Shown: positions 1 to 5,095 of the stretch, piece by piece | How positions within the stretch are numbered: position 1 is the stretch's first letter | Layout: every line of letters starts with the position of its first letter | Source of the DNA: JAITWN01 sp964384095 | GTDB taxonomy: Bacteria > Pseudomonadota > Gammaproteobacteria > SZUA-140 | Direction of reading: 5' to 3' | Assembly: GCA_964384095.1 (NCBI GenBank) | Contig: CAYLKC010000044.1 | Span: forward strand, 1-16,018 | DNA: 16,018 nt | Translations under genes and position numbers: made by a program | The notes under the pieces: model-generated | What the model was told of the DNA's origin: nothing | What the model saw: the letters and a program-made list of their open reading frames with translations, nothing else | The model's database searches: none

Positions 1-208
1 GGTCGGTCAGCAGGTCGGTCCACACCGTGGTCCAGGTGCCGGTCGAGGATTCGGCGGCGACCGCGGCGGCGGCCTCTTCGCGCGGCACGCCCGGCTGCGC
101 GGTGACCTTGAAGCAGGCCAGGATATCGGTGTCGAGCGGGGTGTATTCGGGCATCCAGTAGGTCTCGCGGTACTCCTTGACGCCTGCCTGGTAGGTCTTG
201 ACTGCCAT
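1..208 (-). CDS. cbbL: RuBisCO large subunit, form I (probably IA), N-terminal fragment
   Basis: The first 69 codons of the large subunit of ribulose-1,5-bisphosphate carboxylase/oxygenase, which carboxylates RuBP in the Calvin cycle; the rest lies beyond the left edge. Read on the minus strand the protein begins MAVKTYQAGVKEYRETYW and continues through EYTPLDTDILACFKVTAQPG and a SSTGTWTTVWTDLLTD stretch. These are signature N-terminal segments of form I large chains, and the opening resembles form IA enzymes of sulfur and ammonia oxidisers. The ATG is at 208-206. An AGGGAG ribosome-binding site (plus-strand 218-223) sits 9 bases upstream and supports this start. The gene is divergent from cbbR across a 164-bp spacer, the classic CbbR-controlled arrangement. 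The form IA assignment rests only on N-terminal resemblance; form I itself is near certain. Confidence 0.95.
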   Translation of the reverse strand, partial: MAVKTYQAGVKEYRETYWMPEYTPLDTDILACFKVTAQPGVPREEAAAAVAAESSTGTWTTVWTDLLTD

Positions 209-292
209 GGTGTCGGTCTCCCTCGTTGGTGAAGTCGGTCGGGGCGGGCCCCGGGTGCCGGCTGCCTGGTGGCGATCGGCGTGATGGGGAGG

Positions 293-322
293 ATTATCGA
301 AGCGGTCAATGCATAAAGTAAA
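293..322 (-). promoter_or_regulatory. Candidate cbbL promoter
   Basis: On the minus strand a GATAAT -10 hexamer (plus-strand 293-298) lies 18 bases from TTTACT (317-322), which matches four of six bases of a sigma70 -35. Transcription would begin near 286 and give a leader of roughly 78 bases that includes a short GC-rich hairpin (240-253). The -35 overlaps the putative CbbR site, as expected for a LysR-type activated promoter. This is pattern matching only. Confidence 0.4.
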
Positions 323-351
323 ATCAATAAACATGATTGAGTGCATAAAGT
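310..351. promoter_or_regulatory. Putative CbbR (LysR-type) operator region
   Basis: Three nested patterns occupy the AT-rich centre of the cbbL/cbbR spacer. There is a perfect 10-bp direct repeat TGCATAAAGT at 310-319 and 342-351, with start points 32 bp apart, about three helical turns. An interrupted palindrome TCAAT-N7-ATTGA lies at 324-340. AAGTAAAA at 316-323 is mirrored by TTTTACTT at 351-358. LysR-family regulators bind interrupted dyads of the T-N11-A type, and CbbR commonly binds the cbbR/cbbL intergenic region. The dyad overlaps the -35 of the inferred cbbR promoter, and the left direct repeat abuts the inferred cbbL -35. One binding region could therefore activate cbbL and repress cbbR. 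The patterns are seen; the regulator assignment is inferred. Confidence 0.55.
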
Positions 352-365
352 TTTACTTATATACT
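337..365 (+). promoter_or_regulatory. Candidate cbbR promoter
   Basis: TTGAGT (337-342), 17 bases, then TATACT (360-365) gives a good sigma70-type promoter. The predicted start of transcription, about 371-373, coincides with the cbbR ATG at 373. The mRNA would then be leaderless or nearly so, which fits the lack of any Shine-Dalgarno sequence there. The -35 lies inside the right half of the putative CbbR dyad, suggesting autorepression. Confidence 0.5.
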
Positions 366-372
366 CGGTTTT

Positions 373-1314
373 ATGAGAAAAATGACGCTGCGTCAGCTCC
401 TTGTCTTCGAAGCCGTCGCCCGCCACCTCAGTTTCACGCGGGCCGCCGAGGAGCTGCATCTGTCCCAGCCCGCAGTTTCGATGCAGATCAAGCAGTTCGA
501 GGAAGGGGCCGGATTGCCCCTGTTCGAGCACCTGGGGCGCCAGATCGGGCTGACGGAGGCCGGCGAGGAGATGTACCTGTGCGCGCGCGCGGTCGCGCAG
601 CAGATCGCCGAGACCCGCGAGCGGCTCGAGGCGATGCGCGGTGTGCGCCGCGGCCGGCTCAGGATCGCGGTCGCAAGCACCGCGAACTCGTTTGCGACCG
701 ACCTGATCGCGACCTTCAGCCGCCGCGTCGAGCGCCTCGAGGTCAGCCTCGATGTCACCAATCGCGAGGGGCTGCTGCGGGATCTCGAAAACAACGACAC
801 CGACCTCGTGATCATGGGCAAGCCGCCCGAGGGGCTGGATCTCGTCGCCGAACCGTTCATGGACAACCCGCTGGTCGTCATCGCCGCGCCGGATCACCCG
901 CTGGTGAGCCGGCAACCCCTGACGCTCGAGGATCTGCGCGGCGAGACCTTCGTCATGCGCGAGCCTGAATCTGGCACGCGCACGGCGATGGAACGCTTCT
1001 TCGCCGGGCGCGGCGTCCGCCTCAGGACCGGGATGGAGATGCGCAGCAACGAGGCGGTGCAGCAGGCGGTGCAGGCCGGCCTCGGCCTCGGCATCGTGTC
1101 GGTGCATACGCTCGCGCTCGAACTCGAGACCGGCCGGCTCGTCATCCTCGATGTCGAGGCCTTTCCGATCATGCGCCAGTGGTACATCGTGCATCGCAGC
1201 GGCAAGCGGCTGTCGCCGGTCGCGCAGGCCTTCCGGGCCTTCGTGCTCGAGGAGGCGGTCCGTCACTGGAAGATCCCCGGCGCGCGCTCGCCGGATCACG
1301 CCGATACCGCATAA
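373..1314 (+). CDS. cbbR: CbbR, LysR-type regulator of RuBisCO/Calvin-cycle genes
   Basis: A 313-residue LysR-type transcriptional regulator, the normal length for the family. An N-terminal winged helix-turn-helix (about residues 4-62, MTLRQLLVFEAVARHLSFTR followed by AAEELHLSQPAVSMQIKQFE) is joined by a linker helix to a type-2 periplasmic-binding-like effector domain (about 92-300). The HTH sequence is typical of CbbR, and divergence from cbbL makes the assignment strong. Known CbbR proteins sense metabolites such as NADPH or RuBP and activate cbb operons. The ATG at 373 has no Shine-Dalgarno sequence; a second in-frame ATG at 382 gives the more usual start MTLRQL and cannot be excluded. 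The gene ends at TAA 1312-1314, and 118 bp separate it from sspA. No convincing terminator follows. Confidence 0.93.
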   Translation: MRKMTLRQLLVFEAVARHLSFTRAAEELHLSQPAVSMQIKQFEEGAGLPLFEHLGRQIGLTEAGEEMYLCARAVAQQIAETRERLEAMRGVRRGRLRIAVASTANSFATDLIATFSRRVERLEVSLDVTNREGLLRDLENNDTDLVIMGKPPEGLDLVAEPFMDNPLVVIAAPDHPLVSRQPLTLEDLRGETFVMREPESGTRTAMERFFAGRGVRLRTGMEMRSNEAVQQAVQAGLGLGIVSVHTLALELETGRLVILDVEAFPIMRQWYIVHRSGKRLSPVAQAFRAFVLEEAVRHWKIPGARSPDHADTA

Positions 1315-1371
1315 AAAAGCCTGCGGGAACAGCACGATTCGTCGCTGTTTGTGACGGCCGCGCCGCGCTTG

Positions 1372-1380
1372 TGGTACTAT
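1372..1380 (+). promoter_or_regulatory. Candidate extended -10 promoter for sspA
   Basis: The sequence TGGTACTAT (1372-1380) carries a TGN motif directly before a TACTAT hexamer, an extended -10 arrangement. A TTGTGA at 1349-1354 is 20 bases upstream, too far for a standard -35. The site lies 52 bases before the sspA ATG, in the only gap between cbbR and sspA, so a promoter is expected here. Evidence is weak. Confidence 0.35.
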
Positions 1381-1432
1381 TCTGTGACAAGCGCCGCGGC
1401 AACAGGCGCAACCGCTGGGGAGACCTGTCGTA

Positions 1433-2068
1433 ATGGCGATATCTGCCGCCCGAAGACCCGTGATGACCCTGTATTCGAGAGCAGACTGCGCCTTGAGCCA
1501 CCGGGTCCGCATCGTCCTCGCGGAAAAGGGCATCTCCGCGGAGATTGTCGATGTCGACGTCAACAATCCCCCCGAAGACCTCATCGATCTGAATGCCTAC
1601 AGTTCGGTGCCGACGCTGGTCGATCGCGACCTCGTCCTCTACGATTCGATGATCATCATGGAGTACCTCGACGAGCGCTTCCCGCATCCGCCGCTGATGC
1701 CGGTCGATCCGGTCTCGCGCGCGCGCACGCGGATGATGCTGCATCGCATCGACAACGACTGGTACAACCTGATCGGCGACCTGACCGGCGCCGACAAGGC
1801 CCGCGCCGACAAGGCCCGCAAGATGATGTACGACGATTTCACGATGCTGGCGCCGATCCTGGCCAGGAAGCCCTACTTCATGAGCGACGAGTTCGCGCTG
1901 ATCGAATGCAGCATGGCCCCGATCCTGTGGCGCTTGCCGCAATTCGGCGTCGAGCTTCCGTCCCAGCTGAAGCCGCTGCTGCGCTACGCCGATCGCATCT
2001 TCAGCCGGCCGTCGTTCAAGGCCAGCCTGTCCGAGGTGGAACAGGAGCTCGCCAGGGTCAGGATATGA
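1433..2068 (+). CDS. sspA: Stringent starvation protein A (GST-fold RNA polymerase-associated regulator)
   Basis: A 211-residue glutathione-S-transferase-fold protein. An N-terminal thioredoxin-like domain (about 10-85, beginning MTLYSRADCALSHRVRIVLA, with the SSVPTLVDRDLVLYDS segment) is followed by an all-helical C-terminal domain. The stretch KPYFMSDEFALIECSMAPILWRLP closely follows E. coli SspA, and the following sspB confirms the assignment. SspA binds RNA polymerase in E. coli and affects stationary-phase and acid-stress transcription; it lacks GST activity. GGGGAGA at 1417-1423 is a suitable ribosome-binding site. The stop codon overlaps an ATG at 2065, but the better sspB start is further on. 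An exact 15-bp tandem repeat (1790-1819) encodes ADKARADKAR (residues 120-129) without changing length relative to my recollection of the E. coli protein. Confidence 0.95.
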   Translation: MAISAARRPVMTLYSRADCALSHRVRIVLAEKGISAEIVDVDVNNPPEDLIDLNAYSSVPTLVDRDLVLYDSMIIMEYLDERFPHPPLMPVDPVSRARTRMMLHRIDNDWYNLIGDLTGADKARADKARKMMYDDFTMLAPILARKPYFMSDEFALIECSMAPILWRLPQFGVELPSQLKPLLRYADRIFSRPSFKASLSEVEQELARVRI

Positions 2069-2069
2069 C

Positions 2070-2078
2070 GGAGGGAGG
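2070..2078 (+). promoter_or_regulatory. Strong ribosome-binding site that fixes the sspB start
   Basis: GGAGGGAGG lies just after the sspA stop and 7 bases before the ATG at 2086. An in-frame ATG at 2065, overlapping the sspA stop, would place this site inside the coding region, so 2086 is preferred. A third in-frame ATG at 2092 is also possible but more distant. Confidence 0.75.
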
Positions 2079-2085
2079 TGACGCG

Positions 2086-2490
2086 ATGACGATGACCTCG
2101 AGCCGCCCGTATATCTTCCGGGCGATCAATGAGTGGATCACCGACAACGGCCTGACCCCGTACGTCCTCGTCAATACCGGGTTCCCCGGTGTCAGCGTAC
2201 CCGAGCAGCATGTCGAAAACGGCAAGATCATCCTCAACATCAGTCCGCGCGCGATCAGTGACTGGCGGCTCGACAACGACTGGATCTCCTTCAGCGCCCG
2301 CTTCGGCGGCAAGAGCCGCGAGATCACCTTCCCGGTGCACGCGGTGCTCGCGATTTATGCGCGCGAGAACGGCAAGGGCATGGTGTTCGAGCGCGAGAAT
2401 GGCGCCGCCACCGCCGCCCCCCCAAGCCCGCCCAAACCCACCAAGCCGCCCGCCGGCAAGAAACGCCGGCATCTGCAGCTTGTGAAGTAG
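2086..2490 (+). CDS. sspB: Stringent starvation protein B, ClpXP specificity adaptor
   Basis: A 134-residue SspB. The N-terminal substrate-binding domain (about 1-100) includes RPYIFRAINEWITDNGLTPY, then NISPRAISDWRLDNDWISFS and FGGKSREITFPV, all hallmark SspB segments. A proline- and alanine-rich linker (about 105-122) leads to a basic tail ending HLQLVK, which matches the short C-terminal ClpX-binding motif (LRVVK in E. coli). SspB tethers ssrA-tagged and other substrates such as RseA fragments to ClpXP for degradation in the cytoplasm. The gene follows sspA by 17 bases and is almost certainly cotranscribed with it. Start 2086 was chosen for the strong ribosome-binding site; MTxxSRPYIFRA is also the normal N-terminus. 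It converges on the lpoA operon. Confidence 0.95.
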   Translation: MTMTSSRPYIFRAINEWITDNGLTPYVLVNTGFPGVSVPEQHVENGKIILNISPRAISDWRLDNDWISFSARFGGKSREITFPVHAVLAIYARENGKGMVFERENGAATAAPPSPPKPTKPPAGKKRRHLQLVK

Positions 2491-2544
2491 CCGCTTCCGT
2501 TTGTATCGATGCCGGGTTCGGCTGAGGGCTGCGCTTCGCTCGCC

Positions 2545-2656
2545 GAAGCCGGTGGCCTGTATCCGTTACGGGACACGCTGTTAATACATCCCTGTAAGCT
2601 CCCCGGCCGCGTCCTGCGGCCGGAAGGTCCCGTAACGGATACAGGCCCCCGGCTTC
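2545..2656 (+). repeat. Dispersed palindromic element, copy 1 (long inverted repeat with two internal hairpins)
   Basis: A 112-bp element in the 249-bp gap between the convergent sspB and GlcD-like genes. Its 29-base outer arms (2545-2573 and 2628-2656) are complementary at 28 of 29 positions; the one mismatch is T2553 against C2648. The interior holds TACATCCCTGTA (2585-2596), which can form a small hairpin, and an 8-bp GC stem CCGGCCGC/GCGGCCGG (2603-2610 and 2616-2623) with a 5-base loop. The whole could fold as a three-way junction. A second copy lies at 6988-7104 on the other strand. A further 9-bp imperfect hairpin (2517-2547) precedes and slightly overlaps the left arm. There is no T-run, so a standard intrinsic terminator is not shown, though the structure may help end transcription from both sides. 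The remaining bases at 2491-2516 and 2657-2739 show nothing else. Confidence 0.9.
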
Positions 2657-2739
2657 TGCTTTTGTGCCCGGACGACCCATGGAAGACACGGGCCACACCG
2701 GCTGATGCCTTGGGCCTGATCGACCTTCCCTTGTCCCAT

Positions 2740-4131
2740 TTACGCAGGATCCGGGATCGTCTTGTCCGGGTTGAGGATGCCGTTGGGGTCGAACTGGCGT
2801 TTGATGCCGCGCATCAGCGCGAGCGTGGTCGGATCGATCTCGCGGGCGACGAAGGCGCGCTTATCGAAGCCGATGCCGTGCTCGCCGGACAGCGTGCCGC
2901 CAAGTTCGAGCACGAGGTCGAAGACCCGCGACAAACAGGGTTCCGCCTGCGCCATCTGCCGCGGGTCGTCGGGATCGACGAGCAGGTTGACGTGGATGTT
3001 GCCGTTGCCGGCATGGCCGAAGTTGACGATCGTGACACCGTACTCGCGTGACAGGGCATCGAGGCCGGCGAGCAGCGCCGGGATGCGCGAGACCGGCACG
3101 ACGACGTCCTCGTTGATCTTCTTCGGCGCGATCTTGCGCAGTGCCGGCGACAGCGCCTTGCGCGTCGCCCACAACGTGGCGGCCTCCTCGACGCTGCCGG
3201 CCGTGCTGAACGACAACAGGCCGGGCAGGGTCGCCGCCGCCTGTACCGCGGCGGCTTCGGCATCGATCGCGTCGGCCATGCCGTCGACCTCGATCATCAG
3301 CAGCGCGCCGGCGCCGGCCGGCAGGTCGGCCTGCGAATATTCACGGATCATTTCGATCGCGCGGCCGTCGATGAATTCGAGACCGCAGGGCGTTGCCGGC
3401 TGCGCCATGATGCGCGCGACGGCCCCGGCCGCGGCGTGGATGGAGTCGTAGACCGCCTGCATCGTGCGCCGCGCCGCGGGCAGTGGCGTGAGTTTGAGCG
3501 TCGCCTCGGTGATGATCGCGAGCGTACCCTCGGAGCCGACCAGCAGCCGTGTCAGGTCATAGCCGACGACGCCCTTGCTGGTCCCGACGCCGGTGCGGAT
3601 CTCGTCGCCGGCGCCGGTCACCGCGCGCAGGCCGAGGACGTTCTCCCGCGTGGTGCCGTACTTGACGCTGCGCGGGCCGGCGGCATTGCAGGCGAGGTTG
3701 CCGCCGACGCTCGAGTAGGCGGCACTGGTCGGGTCGGGCGGCCAGAACAGTCCGGCGGCGGCGGCGGCGTCCTGCACCGCCTGGTTGGTGACGCCCGGTT
3801 CGACGACGACGACGCGGTCGCCCGGCGAGAGGCGGACGATGTGTTCCATGCGCTCGAGTGACATGACGATGCCGCCGCGCACCGGCACCGCCGCGCCGGT
3901 GGTGCCGGTGCCGCGCCCGCGGGCGGTCAGGCTGACGCCGGCGCGGTTACACAGGCGCACGATCGCGAGCACCTGTTCGTGACTGCGCGGCAGCACGACC
4001 GCATCCGGCGCCGCCTGGCGGCGGCTATTGTCGTAGCCGTAGGGCCAGCAGTCGGCCGGGTCGGTCAGCAGGTCTTCCGGGGCGAGCAGTGCGGCGAGGT
4101 CCGCGAGGGTGGCGTGGCCGGGCGCGCTCAA
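2740..4131 (-). CDS. FAD-binding 2-hydroxyacid dehydrogenase (GlcD / D-lactate dehydrogenase-like)
   Basis: A 463-residue flavoprotein of the GlcD/DLD group. A PCMH-type FAD-binding domain (about 42-217) has RGRGTGTTGA at 71-80, GGNLACNAAGPRSVKYG at 143-159 and GSEGTLAIITEA at 199-210. The FAD-oxidase C-terminal domain (about 220-457) has HAGNGNIHVN at 373-382, SGEHGIG at 415-421 and the closing FDPNGILNPDK. Such enzymes oxidise glycolate, D-lactate or D-2-hydroxyglutarate and pass electrons to the respiratory chain. No iron-sulfur cysteines and no glcE or glcF neighbours are present, so the substrate is open; glycolate salvage beside RuBisCO is tempting but unproven. The start is a TTG overlapping the dolP stop (TTGA). 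An in-frame stop lies four codons upstream and no ATG or GTG follows near the N-terminus, so TTG is the best choice. It is the last gene of the lpoA operon. Confidence 0.9.
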   Translation of the reverse strand: MSAPGHATLADLAALLAPEDLLTDPADCWPYGYDNSRRQAAPDAVVLPRSHEQVLAIVRLCNRAGVSLTARGRGTGTTGAAVPVRGGIVMSLERMEHIVRLSPGDRVVVVEPGVTNQAVQDAAAAAGLFWPPDPTSAAYSSVGGNLACNAAGPRSVKYGTTRENVLGLRAVTGAGDEIRTGVGTSKGVVGYDLTRLLVGSEGTLAIITEATLKLTPLPAARRTMQAVYDSIHAAAGAVARIMAQPATPCGLEFIDGRAIEMIREYSQADLPAGAGALLMIEVDGMADAIDAEAAAVQAAATLPGLLSFSTAGSVEEAATLWATRKALSPALRKIAPKKINEDVVVPVSRIPALLAGLDALSREYGVTIVNFGHAGNGNIHVNLLVDPDDPRQMAQAEPCLSRVFDLVLELGGTLSGEHGIGFDKRAFVAREIDPTTLALMRGIKRQFDPNGILNPDKTIPDPA

Positions 4132-4715
4132 AGGATGTACTCAAACACCAGCACGACGCGGCGGACGCCGTCGACTCCCTGCACCACCTGCGACACCCGC
4201 TCCGCCTCGGCGCGACGCACCATGCCCATCAGATAGACGTTGTCGTTCTCGGTGATGACCTTGACCTGCAGCGACGACAGGCCCTGCTCGCCGAGCAGCG
4301 TGCTCTTGACCCGGCTCGTCGTCAGCGTGTCGCGGCTGCGCTGCCTGAAGCCCACCGGCTCACGCCGTTCGATATGTTCGTGGATGTTACGCACCTGGCC
4401 GACGCCCTGCACATGACGGATGATGCGGTCGACCGCCTGGTCGTCGGGCGCCTGTCCGGTCAGCAGCACGATACGGTTGTAGCTCGTGACCGAGATGTTG
4501 ACGCCTTTCGCGAGCTGCTGGTCCGAGTTGATCGAGTCGATCGCCTCGGATTCGATCTTCTGGTCCTCGACGACGACGCGTGCGGTGCGGCGGTCGGACA
4601 CCACCGCGCCGGCGCCGACCGCGGCGGCGCCGGCGATCAGCAGCGGGGGCGCGCAGGCGGTGGCCGAGACCAGGGTCATCAGCGCGAACAGCAGTAACAG
4701 CAGTCTGGCGGTCAT
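4128..4715 (-). CDS. dolP: DolP (YraP), dual-BON-domain outer-membrane lipoprotein
   Basis: A 195-residue lipoprotein. Residues 1-20 form a signal peptide (MTARLLLLLFALMTLVSATA) with a lipobox ending at Cys21. BON domain 1 spans about 50-117 and BON domain 2 about 127-193; TENDNVYLMGMVRRAEAERV in the second closely resembles E. coli DolP, as does the VGFRQRSRDTLTTSRVKSTL segment before it. DolP sits on the inner face of the outer membrane, binds anionic phospholipids, and supports envelope integrity and septal amidase regulation. The ATG at 4715-4713 is chosen because it begins the signal peptide and follows an AAGGAG (plus-strand 4728-4733) 12 bases upstream. A longer ORF reaches 4757 but would put 14 polar residues before the signal. 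The upstream yraN stop lies 17 bases away. The diaA/gmhA-type SIS gene that, from memory, often lies between these two is absent. Confidence 0.94.
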   Translation of the reverse strand: MTARLLLLLFALMTLVSATACAPPLLIAGAAAVGAGAVVSDRRTARVVVEDQKIESEAIDSINSDQQLAKGVNISVTSYNRIVLLTGQAPDDQAVDRIIRHVQGVGQVRNIHEHIERREPVGFRQRSRDTLTTSRVKSTLLGEQGLSSLQVKVITENDNVYLMGMVRRAEAERVSQVVQGVDGVRRVVLVFEYIL

Positions 4716-4732
4716 GTGTGTGCAGGGCTCCT

Positions 4733-5095
4733 TCAACTGAATGCGTTCCTGATCCATTCGAACCGCGGTTCGCCGCGTTCGGGGTGTATTGCGACGACGT
4801 CGAAGCGGGCGACGCCCCGGTGCGGATGCATCCGCAGGTAGACCCGTGCCGCGAGCAGCAGGCGTTGCTGCTTGCGGCGGCCGATCGTCTCCGCGGGCGT
4901 GCCGTAGCGCGTGTCGCTGCGATAGCGTACCTCGACGAAGACGAGACAGTCGCCGTCTTCCATCACCAGGTCGATCTCGCCGCCTCGGCAGCGGTAGTTG
5001 CGGCCCCGCAGGCGCAGGCCACGCCGCTCGAGCCAGGCCAGCGCGGCGTCCTCGAGACGCCGGCCGATGCCGACCGCCGTCTCCTCGCCGTTCAA
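4733..5095 (-). CDS. yraN: YraN, UPF0102 nuclease-fold protein
   Basis: A 120-residue member of UPF0102, the usual size. The core is a predicted Holliday-junction-resolvase-like nuclease fold: an N-terminal helix (GRRLEDAALAWLERRGLRLR), then RGGEIDLVMEDG and LVFVEVRYR, which together supply the E-x-D and E-x-R/K residues of the motif, and a C-terminal RFDVVAI strand. The cellular role is unknown; the gene is repeatedly linked to lpoA and dolP. The start codon is TTG at 5095-5093. It overlaps the lpoA stop as TTGA and an in-frame TAA lies immediately upstream, so no earlier start is possible. There is no clear Shine-Dalgarno sequence, so translation is probably coupled to lpoA. Confidence 0.92.
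   Translation of the reverse strand: MNGEETAVGIGRRLEDAALAWLERRGLRLRGRNYRCRGGEIDLVMEDGDCLVFVEVRYRSDTRYGTPAETIGRRKQQRLLLAARVYLRMHPHRGVARFDVVAIHPERGEPRFEWIRNAFS

Noticed and set aside
1328..1349. AACAGC...GCTGTT hairpin after cbbR as a terminator
   Set aside because: The stem is short with a bulge, and it is followed by only three T residues, then GTGACGG, so an intrinsic terminator is not supported.
7..1584. Long open frame (525 codons) on the minus strand across cbbL, cbbR and the start of sspA
   Set aside because: It is antisense to well-identified genes, its protein is low-complexity Arg/Ala/His-rich, and such frames are expected in GC-rich DNA where stop codons are rare.
2517..2547. TTCGGC/GCCGAA hairpin after sspB as a separate terminator
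   Set aside because: Nine imperfect pairs with a 12-base loop, no T-run, and it overlaps the left arm of the palindromic element, so it was not listed as its own feature.
2509..3051. Plus-strand frame of 180 codons beginning in the sspB-GlcD gap
   Set aside because: It reads through the palindromic element and then antisense to the GlcD-like gene; no family resemblance and no ribosome-binding site.
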